Part shown: piece by piece, positions 1-10,750 of the stretch | Position numbering within the stretch: position 1 is the first letter of the stretch | Layout: each line of letters opens with the position of its first letter | Assembly (NCBI GenBank): GCA_051278195.1 | Contig: JBNMQM010000015.1 | Span: forward strand, 1 to 64,000 | From: JAHRVQ01 sp051278195 | Lineage (GTDB): Bacteria; Pseudomonadota; Gammaproteobacteria; Pseudomonadales; Azotimanducaceae | Direction: 5' to 3' | Length of the DNA stretch: 64,000 bases | Position numbers and translations under genes: made by a program | Notes under the pieces: model-generated | The model's database searches: none | The model's input: only the letters and a program-made list of their open reading frames with translations | What the model was told of the DNA's origin: nothing

Positions 1-1
1 C

Positions 2-1732
2 CATGACGTCGTCGGAGATATCGGTATCGGCGACATCGTGACCTACACCATCACGCTGAATAACACCGGCGGTGTCGACGCGGACAACGTTACCTTCTCA
101 GATACCTTACAAACAACACCGGTCGCGCTTAGTTTCAATAGTGCATCGACAACCTGTACCGACGAGCTTGCCGCCGCATTACCCACTCCAACTTTTTCAG
201 CGGGCGATGTCACCTTGTCCAATATCTCTGTGACAGCAGCAAGCAGTTGTACCATTACGATCACTGTGACCGTCGGCGATGGCACCGCCGGTCAGCTGAT
301 CAACAACAGCGCTAGCATTGTCAATCCAAGCGGCGCCGGCGCAACACCTGCCGCACCAACGATCATTTATCTTGAATCCCAGGTGCCCATCGCCGGCAGC
401 AAACAACTATATCTGAAGGATCTTGATCTCGCCTCACGAAACCTCACTCGAACCCAACCGACCAGCACCACTCAGAGAACCATTGACAACGGCAACGATT
501 CAGTGACGCTAGATCTAGCCGCGCCGACAACGCGCCTGATGGAACTCGCGAATGGGTCAATTGATGTCACGCTGTATCTTTCGCGGGCAGGTGGCGGTGC
601 AAATCGACAAACCTTCGTTGAACTATTTGTGGATCCAGATGGTGTCGGCGCACTACCGTTTCAAAGTATCGACAGTGTTCAGCAGAACCTTAATTTGACG
701 ACGACGCCATCAAAGCGAACACTGAACCTGACCTATGCGCCTGTTTCAGGCCTGCCATTGTCTCTAGGCGTGGGCAGTATTTTTAGATTGTTCATTGAAA
801 ACAGAACCACCAATAATGGGCGAGACCTCGTTGTCAATTCAGACTTCGGTGGATTCTACTCTGAGCTGGTGATGCCGCTTATTAATCCGATTGAAGTGAC
901 TGAGCTTAAGTTCTTTACTGTCAGTGCAACCGATGATGAGGGCTCAGGTTCTGGCTGTGAGGCGACGTTCAACTGCGGTACCGAAATTGATCCCGCACTT
1001 GTTCTCGCTGGCAATACAATTTGGACTAGAGCGACGATTGCCGACGGTTTTGGTGCTTTCGATGTGAATACGGGGTCTGAAGTTTGCACCGACGTCGTCT
1101 TTGATAACTGCCCTCAGATTACTGTGACGGATCCCAGTAGCGGCAGCAATATATTTGACATGGAATATGTAAATGAACCAGATACTTCATCACGTCAGTA
1201 TGAATACGAGGTCAACCCAGCAGGCTTCGGTCTCGAGGGCATCTGGCAAGTCGAGGTACTGGGCAGCGAAGGGATTGAAGGAGTTGTTTTAGATACGGCA
1301 CTGAATACATTTGAAAGGTACGGGGTACCGACACTGACAATCGTTAAGCTGGTAGATGGCCTTGCCGCAACTACTAAGTCACCTAACACCATTGCGGCCT
1401 ATACCAATGATGTCTCCAATACCGGCGATGGCCTAGCAACAAATGTCGTGTTGACGAATCTGATCGGTGATTTTGTAGACCTTGAGCTCGTGAATAGTGG
1501 TGGCACCTGGACAGCGCTATTCAGCCTTAGCGGTTTGTACACGGTTGGGGTAGAGACCTTTTCTACAGATGGCAGCGACTTCAGCTACGATCCAGATACC
1601 ACAGGTATCTGCGCACTTCCCGTTTCCTCTCCTTGCTACGATCCAGACATCACTCACTGGCGCATCATGCTCAATGAGAGCATTCCAATCGGCGATTCAT
1701 TGACACAAGGCTATCGAGCGAGAGTTGAGTAA
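2..1732 (+). CDS. DUF11-repeat surface/secreted protein, C-terminal part (5' end outside window)
   Basis: The reading frame is open to the left edge, so the N-terminus is missing; the GTG at 38 is internal. The visible 576 residues open with a typical DUF11 (conserved repeat) strand pattern, GIGDIVTYTITLNNTGG, followed by paired cysteines. A middle beta-rich segment follows. A second DUF11-like repeat lies near the C-terminus (TIVKLVDGL and NDVSNTGDGLATNVVL). The composition is rich in T, N, D, S and G and poor in K, as in exported proteins. There is no LPXTG, PEP-CTERM or membrane anchor at the C-terminus. It converges on the large minus-strand surface operon and shares its repeat family, so a joint role at the cell surface is inferred. 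The function is unknown. Confidence 0.8.
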   Translation, partial: HDVVGDIGIGDIVTYTITLNNTGGVDADNVTFSDTLQTTPVALSFNSASTTCTDELAAALPTPTFSAGDVTLSNISVTAASSCTITITVTVGDGTAGQLINNSASIVNPSGAGATPAAPTIIYLESQVPIAGSKQLYLKDLDLASRNLTRTQPTSTTQRTIDNGNDSVTLDLAAPTTRLMELANGSIDVTLYLSRAGGGANRQTFVELFVDPDGVGALPFQSIDSVQQNLNLTTTPSKRTLNLTYAPVSGLPLSLGVGSIFRLFIENRTTNNGRDLVVNSDFGGFYSELVMPLINPIEVTELKFFTVSATDDEGSGSGCEATFNCGTEIDPALVLAGNTIWTRATIADGFGAFDVNTGSEVCTDVVFDNCPQITVTDPSSGSNIFDMEYVNEPDTSSRQYEYEVNPAGFGLEGIWQVEVLGSEGIEGVVLDTALNTFERYGVPTLTIVKLVDGLAATTKSPNTIAAYTNDVSNTGDGLATNVVLTNLIGDFVDLELVNSGGTWTALFSLSGLYTVGVETFSTDGSDFSYDPDTTGICALPVSSPCYDPDITHWRIMLNESIPIGDSLTQGYRARVE

Positions 1733-1959
1733 CCGTCGAGTAAGAATTTATGCATGGCTCTACAGAACAGTGACCCGCCGATTTGAACTAAGTACGCTGA
1801 CTCCCAATCAATTCAGCTAAGGCACCAGCCTAACACCAAATCAATTTCCGCTGCTAACGACTTCGCACTCACCTTTTCGGCATTACCGGACCTGAATTGT
1901 TGGCTGATGTCGGACGAGAATTTGCGCACTGAGGTAAAGCAAAACTCGGAGTGGGTTAA
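1733..1959. other. Convergent intergenic region, 227 bp
   Basis: This lies between the stop codons of the left-edge DUF11 gene and the 2474-residue surface protein. I see no open frame, tRNA or strong terminator. An imperfect inverted repeat around 1951-1970 (GGGTTAAC/TTACCC) overlaps the stop of the minus-strand gene. It lacks a T tract, so terminator function is not supported. Confidence 0.4.
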
Positions 1960-4900
1960 CTAGTTACCCATCAAGCCGCGAATACTATCAACCGTATTCT
2001 GATCAAACTTGACCCGATATTTTAAGAAGATGCCTTCGGATGTATATTCTGAAGCACTGAAGTCATCATCCTGAAAGCCGTCGAAGTTGTAGCCCATCGA
2101 GACCCAGACATTTCGCGCCATATTGTAACCAACGGAGACGCCATAGGAGTAGTCTGAAACGTGGGAGTTATAGCTGTTATAGAGACTGCCCTGAAAACCG
2201 ACATCCCATTTGTTGCCGAGATCATGGCGCACTTCCATGCCGTATAGATCCGTGAAACCACGATACTCATCGTCGTCGAAATTATCCACGACGTACTTAA
2301 TGCCGTACTGAAACGCAATCTGAGTGTCATCGCTCCATATGTAGTTAGCGTTGAGGTTGTTGATCACTTTCTGTGAAGTAATGTCAGAGCCAACATTTTG
2401 GTTCTGACTGTGGCGCAGATCGAGCCGATTGAAGACCGTCCAACGACTGTCATTAGGGCGATAGGAATACCCCAGCTGGATGTCAGTTGACATAGATTCA
2501 GAGGTGTCAGAATCTGACATTTTAATATCCAGTTTTGCGAGCAACTGTTTACCTTCATCCAAGTTATGAATCACGTCGCTGACCAGGTTCACTTTATCTT
2601 CGCTATCCGCATCGCGATACTCAACACGCGTAGACCAGTCCCAGGCATCTTTTCTAAATTTGGAGCCGAACGTTACGCTGGTAAAATCGTCATTACTGGG
2701 GCTAGAGAAAACCGTTGTGACTTGCAGCGGCGGCGGTGCCTTTGCTATCTTTTTGATTGTTTGCGAGCGGTCAACACCAAAATCGAAACTCCAGTTTTCA
2801 TTGAGGTCCCATCGCTGTTTAATCCCAGCAACTGCCGCCAGCCGCTGAGAATTTTCTTCATCTCGCTGTTCAACAGAAGTGTTAAATTCACCGCCTTCCC
2901 ATAACCGAGAACTCATGCCAATTCTGGTGCCTTGCGTATCTTGCTCATCGCCCCAGGTAAATTCCTGCTCGGCTTTTAAGGTAATATTTTCTGACAACTT
3001 GTAGTCGAGCCCTACCCTGAGCCTCTTAGGGAAATCACCCACTTCGCCCTTACCGCCTACAGGCGTATCCGCATTGGCTGACAACACGAGCTTGCCGTCT
3101 AGGACGCGATAATTGCCTCCCACTAGCAGTTGGTTAGAGACCTGATCTTCGCCATCCGAACTCGACTTGGCCGTACGCAAACCTGTATTGAGAGAATAAC
3201 GGTCACCCCGCTTTTGGATGCTTGTTGTCGCAACATCCTGGTCAGTGCCGGTTGCCAGGTTGGAGTCACGATAGACTTCTCCCGCGACTTCTATGCCCTC
3301 TGCTACTTCGTACTTTGCCTTGAATCCGATTTTTCGAGTTGCTGATTCGCTAACATTTTGTTGCCCAAGACCAAAAGCGCCTTGTTGTTCCCTGACATAA
3401 GCTGATGCATCAAGAGCACCATTTCGACGGGTTGCTTCAATCAAATAAGCGCTTCCATCAGAGTCAATGCCATCGACACTACTTCTCGTTCCAGCGATTT
3501 CCGCTCGAATTTCTGTAAAGTCATCTAGTTGATATTCAAGATCGATCCCTGCGAGTTCGCTTTCACGGCCCTCTATACCTTCCTTCACCAAAGTGACGCC
3601 TATCTCCAAGTTATCTATTGGTTTGTACGCCACTCGTCCACCTATATTCAACTCATCAGCACCATTACTATCCACTTCGTAGTCAACCACAATAAAAACA
3701 GGATTGAAGGCTGGATCCTGACTGAAAATAGGCTCCTTAAAAAAGATCGTACCGACGTCATAATCAATGTTGTAGTCGAGGTGCCGGCGAAGCTCCCTAG
3801 TTTCTAGAATATCCTGAGACTGAAAGCGATCACGGGTTTCAAGCGAAATTTTTTCGCTGTTGGTGATAAGGCCTTTGGTCGACAACCGATAGATTCCCGA
3901 TGTGCCGTCGCCTCTGATTTCATCTTTGATAAACGCCTGATCAGTTTCACTTGCAAAGACCACAACCTCAAACTTGTCGTTGGCAAATTCAGATTTGAGA
4001 CCACTCAAACTTCTGGAGTAGTTAGACAATTCACCGCCGGTCAAACCAGTTGAGAAATCGCCAAATAACGCATAGAACTGGTCTTTCTCTAGTTTTAGAT
4101 ACAGTTTCTCTTGGCTCGATGCGTCGTATTGCGTGGCTGCCTTATCGCCGTACAAACTGTAAAAGGAATTAGGGTCGATGCTCTGCTCGAGAGAGTTTTT
4201 CTTTTCTTTAGCCGTGTCGTAAGCCATCGTAAGCACAAATTCGCCCTTTACCTGACCTTTCGCATAGAACGCGATCCGCCCCTCAGTATCAACTTGATCT
4301 TCCAATCCAGCATCACCAGCATTCTCGATATTGCCAGAGATACTGTTGTAGGCAACAGAGCCTTCAGCAAGACCAACCATAATCCATTCGCGTTTTTCTG
4401 GCGCAACAAAAACTTCAAACTCTTTCTCAAAATCGTTAAAGCTTAACGTGAACTTGTAGCTACCACTCACCGATACCGGATCGAAGTTGAGTACCCCGCT
4501 GTCATTTACTTCGACGAAGTTAGTGTCTGACATCTTCGATAAATCGGTTAACGACAGACTCGTGATGTCACGTCTCAGCTGCGAGTCACTCAGTGTCAGA
4601 CGATAAGCAATACCTAAGGGTTCATTCGCCTTATCATACAATGCCAGCTTGACCGATACTGGCGTCGTGCCATCGGCAATATTACCCTCCGCCGACAACA
4701 ACTTGATTGAGTACAATTCACCAACGCGGATGACGTTAATGGTCTCGTTATAACGGGCGTTACCAAAAGGACCTAAGCCTTCAATCGTTAACTCGTGGCT
4801 CCCAGGTTCACCAAAATCAACGCCGATATAGCTATAAAGCGTCTTACCAGTTGCAGCGTCCTCAGCACGAAAGCCAATACGCTCACTTGAGACTTCAACA

Positions 4901-7900
4901 CCATCAAGCATCAAGCGCGGCTGCAGCCTAGAATCCAAATCAAACTTGACCGCCTTAATAGAGCGACCCATTCGTTCGCCATCCACTATATTGATAAAGC
5001 CCTGAACGTTAGGGTCTCGCTCGACAACATCTATTGCACTCAAGTTCGCAACCAGATCCCAGCTACCCAAAGCAATACCCGACGCTGTGGCATTGAGTTT
5101 ATCAAACCCACCAACCAGCCTGTTCAGTGGTAGTTTGCTGGTATCCGTGCGACCTTTTGGTGTTCCCGCAGACTTAAAACTCATTCTCGCCATACTTTCG
5201 CCATTGAGAACTTCAGCATCGACGATGTTTTTAGTCACGACTTCAGGGATTGGTTTTAACAGAAACTCAACACGCCTGTTGCTCGCTCGACCTTCTCGTG
5301 TTTCGTTCGAAGAAACCGGATACTTGTCACCGGCGCCTACGACAACCAGTTCATCTACATTAACTTTATCAGCAATGTATTCTGCAACCGCGGCTGCTCG
5401 TGCTTCCGACAATACTTTATTGTTCGTAAACTCTTTAACGTTAGCCGATGCAATAGGCACATTGTCACTGTGCCCGACGATCGTAATCTGCCGCCATTTG
5501 GTATCGAGCCATTCGCTAGTGAGTTGATCTAATTCCTTTTTGTCTTGCAGACTAAGTTCTGCGCTGCGAGTTTTAAATCGAGGCCGTAAAACCTCGAACT
5601 TATTTTCACCTTTGATGCTTGTCTCAGTCTTTCTGACATTCTTTGGCTCGATCACAAAGCGGAGAGTTTTTGAGTCAGACAATGCACCGATGCTGTAAAT
5701 TGATCCAACAATCGAGGGTTTGTGACCAGTAGGCTGCCCGTCAAGTACTTCAGTGCCCTTCACTATCTGCCAACCACGCGGTACTGAATAGATCACATTG
5801 GCATCATTGACTTGAACTTTGCCTTTATTCTTTGCCTGTACCTCAACCCACACACCTTCACCATCTACCTTAAGAGTCTGGGAGAGTTCAATTTGTGACT
5901 CTGGTGGAGCGCGATCCTGAACCTTGAAATCGGCTCGCCATAGCGCACCACCACGAACATCGACAAACTGGCTGTAAGGCGAACCCGAAAAACGGCTGTT
6001 ATCATTACAGGGGCTTGCCTCGTAACGTTCCTCAAGCGTATCGACGTCCATTTGTACAATATGGGTACCAGGCTCAATACCTTCCATATGCCAGGAGCCG
6101 TTTTCGTCCGTGACAACATAAGAACCATCTTCCAGGTAGATTCGGACACCCGGTATACCCTGCATCTCTTCCGGCTCGACGTCGGCACCTGCATCTACGT
6201 TTTCAGTCGAATCCGTTTCATCTTCTGGACACGTCTCCAAAACAACCTTACCAATCAGAAAAGCTTTTTCAGAGAACAAATCACTTCTTACCATCACACT
6301 CGCGAAAGCTGTGTTTGATGACGTCACCAAACTGCCAATAACAATTGCACTATTTCTGGCTTCGCCGATGGAGGCGGCAGGTGTTACTTCCGTCACATAA
6401 GTCACGCTCGTTTCAGTTCCCGATACAGTCGGTAAGTCGATGAGCAATGACCGGCCATTGTCGCCAAGCATTGGATCTGCAACCTTCAACGCATTAATCC
6501 GCAATGACCCTGCCTGGTACCTAAAGCCCATTGGCAGCGTATCTTGCACCTGGGTGTTCTGGACATCTGATTGAAGACGGTTTTGAATGCCAATTCGATA
6601 CTGTACAAAGTCACCTATACCCACCACCTGGCTACTGGTCTGCTTACTGATGAAGATCTCGCCCTGTGCCTCATCTACTGGAATATCGATATTCAGTGCA
6701 GGACCAACCGGGACTTCAAAGTCATCACCAAATGAGCCGTCAACAATCTGAAACGGTGCGCCTGGTAGCCCCTGAATCGCCTCGTTAGTTGCCGTAGATG
6801 GCATTACAAGGCCCGCTGGAATGTCATCGAACTGCAAACGGTAAGAACCTGGCTCTACGAATGGGAAGCGATACTCTCCCGCCGGAAAGTCGTACATAAT
6901 GCCTGCGTCATCTGTCACTTCGCCACCAGAAACCACAGTACTGGGATAAACGGCAAAGGCTGGGCTATCACCAAAAACCGCTGCTGGCAGGCCGGTGGAC
7001 GTATCGATAAGCGTCACCGAGACTCCGTCAATGAGACGACCATCCTTGGTACTGAAGATCTTGCCAAAGGGATCCACTAGCACGATAGAATCAGCATTAT
7101 CAGTTTCATCGAAAATGTCAGAGTAGCGGGTTCGAATCGGCTCGTTCTTCACCACCCCCAACATACAGCTGCCATTTTGACTTTCGTTCGCTGTCGATTG
7201 CACATAACCCACAAACTGGCCGGAATCAGGCTCAGTTTCTGTTAGGCGCAAGAACTCGCGATCGCCACTCGCTGGCACCGTTAGCTCGATCGTGATTTTT
7301 TCGCGAACCAGCGGATCAAAATTCTGGTCTGCATCGGCGACCCGAACAAATACCGGTTGGCCCGCTTTATATACCGTAACGGGGGCCAGGTTAACCGGCC
7401 CTGGTACAGGCACCGATACGTCACGAAGTTCTGATACTTGGCGCTCAACACCAGCCACACAAGTTGTTTGGCCAACATTTACAATGGAGCCGACATTAGG
7501 ATTTGCAGAATACTGCAAAAATTCTATGGTGGAAGGCGTCGGTTCAACAGGCGCTGGTCTGGCCAACTGTTTCACTGGGATATCGACTCTTGGGAAGGCA
7601 CCCTGGCTCAAATTGAACGGCTCACCACGGGAAGCATCGGTTAAAACGAACTGTCCATTAGCCGTGGTCGTTAGCGTTGTTTGGCCTCCTAAAGCCTGAA
7701 TTTCCTCATTGATTTTGGCGGAAAAGTTCCAGCCTTCATCGTTGAAGATAACCAAACGGTAACGGCCGTCTGGAATCGCAGGAAAGCGATATTCACCTAA
7801 CCCATTAACATAAATAGCGCCGGAGGCATCTTTAATTGTCTCGCCCGTCAAAACCGAAGACGGATACAACGCAAAATTTGGTCCATCGCCACTGACGGCA

Positions 7901-9384
7901 GCTGGTTCGCCCGTGTCTTCATTAATCAACGCGAGAATCACACCATTAATGGGTTCGCCTGTGTCATCGTTGAAGAGGATGCCAACCGGCGCAATCTGCG
8001 CCAGGGTTGTGACTACCTGCAAACCATCAATGTTGGTATAGGTCGCGTCCACTTGGGTACGAGATGCCACAGTCAAAATACAATCGTTGGTGACACTTTG
8101 CTGGGAGGTGGTAAACACAAAACCAAAAAAGCTACCGGAATCAACATCCGTTTCTACCAAGGTCAGAAGCTCTGAATCGCCAGTCGCAACAATGTCCAGT
8201 CGGACTTCGATTCGATCTAACTCGAAGGGATGTAGATTCGCCTGAGCGTCTTTAACACTGACAATCACCGGGTCGCCAATCGCATAGGCGTCAACGGTCG
8301 CCAGCGATCGCGTTCCAGAAACATCACCCGGTACAAGATTCGTTCGAAGCGAAGTTGCGCCGGTATCCAGTATAAAACCAGGCGATGCCGAACAAGTAGC
8401 GGGTGGTATTTCCACCGATTCGCCAGTTGCATCTGGCGCCAGTAATTCAATGATCGGACCACCGGGTGGTGCTGGCGCCGGTGGCGGTGGATTGGTTGAG
8501 ATATTGATTAGGAAACGCGTCGTCAGCCCCCCTTTGTCAGTCACTACTACCGTGACCGGAATCGTGACATCAGCTTCTAAAATGACGCCTTCAGCAAGAC
8601 CTAAAATATTTCCATCCAACACAGTAAACCGATCGTCGCCAATCACACTAAATGTCTGTGTTTCGTTAGCATCAACATCGGATGCCGAAAGTTCGCCAAT
8701 ACGCCGTTCCGGACTTCCCGGCACAACAAAGCCATTCGTGGTTTCCAGGTCAAAGGGTGCTTCGTTGACATCACGAACGACTATCGAAATCACTCGATCA
8801 ACGCTCAAACCATCTGGGTCAAAGGCTCGAATCGTAATGTCGATACCGGATTCCGCTTCGAAATCGATGAACAGGTCATCCGTGAGCTTTAACTTGCCAT
8901 CAACAATCTCAAAGCGAATATCGTCTAGCACAGACAGGCTGTGTCCCGATGTTGTATCTGGATCAACAACGGAGAGATCGCCAAGAATCTGACCGGGGGT
9001 GTTCTCAATGATGAGACCACCGCTGCACTCCGCCTCAACTGTACATGCCAACAACACATCAGTAGGCGATTGCAGCGCCGCGCCGCTTGGGTCTCGGAAT
9101 GTAACAAGAGATTGAGCATCCAAAGAACCAGAAGAACCCTGGTACTTAAGTGAAGCGAGATTGGTAAGGATATCTCCGTCCGCAGGCGCAGCAGAAACGG
9201 AATGAAAAGGAACAAACAAAAACGCCAGCGCAAACAAAGCTGCGCTGGCGTACTTTTTGATCGTCAAGTTATTGATGGAGTCGAATGCGTGGCGAGTTAA
9301 GTCGCCTTGCACGGTGCTTACAGGGTTCGCAGACAAACTGCCTGCGAAACTTGTAAAGCTTTCAATTCCACCTTTAGTTGACAT
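1960..9384 (-). CDS. Giant multidomain outer-membrane protein (cadherin-like, Ig-like, DUF11, SdrD-B, OmpA, beta-barrel)
   Basis: The product is 2474 residues. A hydrophobic signal segment (ALFALAFLFVPFHSVSAA) sits at about residues 48-66 behind an unusually long N-terminal extension; a TTG codon just before TIKKYAS would give a shorter, more usual signal peptide. Approximate domain order is: cadherin-like repeats 140-300; a roughly 300-residue module occurring twice (340-640 and 645-905); DUF11 915-1025; SdrD-B/carboxypeptidase-regulatory-like 1048-1150; OmpA-type peptidoglycan-binding domain 1270-1378 (VGHSDNVPI, then NRRVEF); Ig-like linkers; and a C-terminal region 1665-2474 of alternating aromatic/polar strands typical of a beta-barrel. 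The last residue is Asn, not the usual terminal aromatic. It is the last gene of a four-gene minus-strand operon. An outer-membrane, peptidoglycan-tethered adhesin or secretion platform is inferred from the domains. Confidence 0.85.
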   Translation of the reverse strand: MSTKGGIESFTSFAGSLSANPVSTVQGDLTRHAFDSINNLTIKKYASAALFALAFLFVPFHSVSAAPADGDILTNLASLKYQGSSGSLDAQSLVTFRDPSGAALQSPTDVLLACTVEAECSGGLIIENTPGQILGDLSVVDPDTTSGHSLSVLDDIRFEIVDGKLKLTDDLFIDFEAESGIDITIRAFDPDGLSVDRVISIVVRDVNEAPFDLETTNGFVVPGSPERRIGELSASDVDANETQTFSVIGDDRFTVLDGNILGLAEGVILEADVTIPVTVVVTDKGGLTTRFLINISTNPPPPAPAPPGGPIIELLAPDATGESVEIPPATCSASPGFILDTGATSLRTNLVPGDVSGTRSLATVDAYAIGDPVIVSVKDAQANLHPFELDRIEVRLDIVATGDSELLTLVETDVDSGSFFGFVFTTSQQSVTNDCILTVASRTQVDATYTNIDGLQVVTTLAQIAPVGILFNDDTGEPINGVILALINEDTGEPAAVSGDGPNFALYPSSVLTGETIKDASGAIYVNGLGEYRFPAIPDGRYRLVIFNDEGWNFSAKINEEIQALGGQTTLTTTANGQFVLTDASRGEPFNLSQGAFPRVDIPVKQLARPAPVEPTPSTIEFLQYSANPNVGSIVNVGQTTCVAGVERQVSELRDVSVPVPGPVNLAPVTVYKAGQPVFVRVADADQNFDPLVREKITIELTVPASGDREFLRLTETEPDSGQFVGYVQSTANESQNGSCMLGVVKNEPIRTRYSDIFDETDNADSIVLVDPFGKIFSTKDGRLIDGVSVTLIDTSTGLPAAVFGDSPAFAVYPSTVVSGGEVTDDAGIMYDFPAGEYRFPFVEPGSYRLQFDDIPAGLVMPSTATNEAIQGLPGAPFQIVDGSFGDDFEVPVGPALNIDIPVDEAQGEIFISKQTSSQVVGIGDFVQYRIGIQNRLQSDVQNTQVQDTLPMGFRYQAGSLRINALKVADPMLGDNGRSLLIDLPTVSGTETSVTYVTEVTPAASIGEARNSAIVIGSLVTSSNTAFASVMVRSDLFSEKAFLIGKVVLETCPEDETDSTENVDAGADVEPEEMQGIPGVRIYLEDGSYVVTDENGSWHMEGIEPGTHIVQMDVDTLEERYEASPCNDNSRFSGSPYSQFVDVRGGALWRADFKVQDRAPPESQIELSQTLKVDGEGVWVEVQAKNKGKVQVNDANVIYSVPRGWQIVKGTEVLDGQPTGHKPSIVGSIYSIGALSDSKTLRFVIEPKNVRKTETSIKGENKFEVLRPRFKTRSAELSLQDKKELDQLTSEWLDTKWRQITIVGHSDNVPIASANVKEFTNNKVLSEARAAAVAEYIADKVNVDELVVVGAGDKYPVSSNETREGRASNRRVEFLLKPIPEVVTKNIVDAEVLNGESMARMSFKSAGTPKGRTDTSKLPLNRLVGGFDKLNATASGIALGSWDLVANLSAIDVVERDPNVQGFINIVDGERMGRSIKAVKFDLDSRLQPRLMLDGVEVSSERIGFRAEDAATGKTLYSYIGVDFGEPGSHELTIEGLGPFGNARYNETINVIRVGELYSIKLLSAEGNIADGTTPVSVKLALYDKANEPLGIAYRLTLSDSQLRRDITSLSLTDLSKMSDTNFVEVNDSGVLNFDPVSVSGSYKFTLSFNDFEKEFEVFVAPEKREWIMVGLAEGSVAYNSISGNIENAGDAGLEDQVDTEGRIAFYAKGQVKGEFVLTMAYDTAKEKKNSLEQSIDPNSFYSLYGDKAATQYDASSQEKLYLKLEKDQFYALFGDFSTGLTGGELSNYSRSLSGLKSEFANDKFEVVVFASETDQAFIKDEIRGDGTSGIYRLSTKGLITNSEKISLETRDRFQSQDILETRELRRHLDYNIDYDVGTIFFKEPIFSQDPAFNPVFIVVDYEVDSNGADELNIGGRVAYKPIDNLEIGVTLVKEGIEGRESELAGIDLEYQLDDFTEIRAEIAGTRSSVDGIDSDGSAYLIEATRRNGALDASAYVREQQGAFGLGQQNVSESATRKIGFKAKYEVAEGIEVAGEVYRDSNLATGTDQDVATTSIQKRGDRYSLNTGLRTAKSSSDGEDQVSNQLLVGGNYRVLDGKLVLSANADTPVGGKGEVGDFPKRLRVGLDYKLSENITLKAEQEFTWGDEQDTQGTRIGMSSRLWEGGEFNTSVEQRDEENSQRLAAVAGIKQRWDLNENWSFDFGVDRSQTIKKIAKAPPPLQVTTVFSSPSNDDFTSVTFGSKFRKDAWDWSTRVEYRDADSEDKVNLVSDVIHNLDEGKQLLAKLDIKMSDSDTSESMSTDIQLGYSYRPNDSRWTVFNRLDLRHSQNQNVGSDITSQKVINNLNANYIWSDDTQIAFQYGIKYVVDNFDDDEYRGFTDLYGMEVRHDLGNKWDVGFQGSLYNSYNSHVSDYSYGVSVGYNMARNVWVSMGYNFDGFQDDDFSASEYTSEGIFLKYRVKFDQNTVDSIRGLMGN

Positions 9385-9400
9385 CGATTCATGCTATTGA

Positions 9401-10669
9401 TTAATTAATAGTAACTTTATAGACAATTTCGATTGAAGAACTATTGGCTACACCGCCGTCACCTTCAGCCGATGAGCCAACCGCAGTGGTTTGGATCAAT
9501 AAGCCATTATCGTCAGCCGTTGGATCGAGAGGGAACGTGCCGGTGAAGGCATTGTCGTTTGAGTTATCACCCGCGCCTTCGTCGTTTACTGACACAGCAT
9601 TCATACGCAGAGTACCTGTATTGTAGCTAGTAAAATCAGCTAGAACGTCGTTCATCACGGCCAATGCCAGCGTACCACCGGAAGCCGGAGTCGTGACAAC
9701 AAGCAGGTATTCCAATACTTCTAGAGGACGTGCATCAATCACATCTGTACCCGTAGTCAAATAATAGTCCTCAGCACCTAGGCCAGAGTCATAGGAAAAG
9801 GCAGTACAGGTACCGACAGTACAGTTAGCTCGAGTTTCATTGCGAACATACTTTTCAATCGTGACATTAACAATCGTGACCTGGAATGTGTCCGTGGCTG
9901 TGGCCGTAAAAGGTGCTGTAAGTGTGGTTTGAAGTGTGGTTAAAACATCATAGGTGGTAGTAGTACCACTCACCGTCTGAGTACCGACGCCGTTTGCACC
10001 ATCTGTTCGTGCAGTAAAGGTAGTCCTTTCAAACACACCGGTACCAATTGGCAATGAGGCTGGGACAGCTGTGTTCAAAGTCAGCGTGACAGAACCGGAT
10101 CCCGAATCTGTGACCGTACCATCAATGGTGTACGACACTCCGCCGATGATGACCGTATCGTTCTGCTCAAGCCCGTTGACTTCAGTACCGGGAGTACCGT
10201 CGGAGGGCACTGTGATCGTCGCCGATGCAGTCGAAACAACATTAAGCGCTGATGCACCAAGTTGAACGTCAGCAATCGTCGTGCCGCCAGCACTCTTATA
10301 AATATAAGAGACACCAGTAAAGTTGACATTGGCACTGGTGTCCGTCAAACCATCCCCGGATGTCAGCGTTGCAGGCTCGAAGGTATAGGTATCAAAACCG
10401 TTGTTGGTTGCAGTAACCGTATAGAGAGCCGAAGTTGTGATCGACTGACCCTCAGCTTTGATAATGTCCGCTACCGCAGTCAGAGTTGGTGCCGATGCAA
10501 CCACATTCACTTTAACTGTCGCTTGCGCCTCAATACCCGTTGGATTACCGGTATAGGTCAGTGTCGCGGTGTTCGTTAAGTCTAGATTACCTGGCGTTAT
10601 CGCGAATGCGGAAGCTGAAAACAGCCAGAAGCTGCCCACCATCCCTATCGCTATTAGTCTCTTAATCAT
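9401..10669 (-). CDS. Exported DUF11-like beta-rich protein A
   Basis: The product is 422 residues from the ATG at 10669, which gives a clean signal peptide (MIKRLIAIGMVGSFW, then SASAFA). A longer frame from a TTG at 10708 adds 13 residues and is less likely. After the signal the protein is Thr/Val/Ser-rich and beta-repetitive. It opens with a TNTATLTYTGNPTG segment like the start of the giant protein (TNLASLKYQG). Near the C-terminus is a DUF11-like region (VTIEKYVRNET, LEYLLVVTTPASGG) with a cysteine pair. It is paralogous to the next gene upstream in the operon. It ends 17 bp before the start of the giant gene, implying co-transcription. A secreted or surface structural subunit is inferred; no enzymatic motif is visible. 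Confidence 0.75.
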   Translation of the reverse strand: MIKRLIAIGMVGSFWLFSASAFAITPGNLDLTNTATLTYTGNPTGIEAQATVKVNVVASAPTLTAVADIIKAEGQSITTSALYTVTATNNGFDTYTFEPATLTSGDGLTDTSANVNFTGVSYIYKSAGGTTIADVQLGASALNVVSTASATITVPSDGTPGTEVNGLEQNDTVIIGGVSYTIDGTVTDSGSGSVTLTLNTAVPASLPIGTGVFERTTFTARTDGANGVGTQTVSGTTTTYDVLTTLQTTLTAPFTATATDTFQVTIVNVTIEKYVRNETRANCTVGTCTAFSYDSGLGAEDYYLTTGTDVIDARPLEVLEYLLVVTTPASGGTLALAVMNDVLADFTSYNTGTLRMNAVSVNDEGAGDNSNDNAFTGTFPLDPTADDNGLLIQTTAVGSSAEGDGGVANSSSIEIVYKVTIN

Positions 10670-10750
10670 GATCTGATACCCGTCTTTTGCTATTTTTAAA
10701 CTTTTCAAAATGATGGACCGAAAATCGGCCCATCGCTTAACTACTCAATA

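Noticed and set aside
5087..5527. 146-residue open frame on the + strand within the giant surface gene
   Set aside because: It lies wholly inside a well-supported minus-strand gene, its product is Ser/Thr/Leu-rich shadow sequence with no domain, and it lacks a Shine-Dalgarno.
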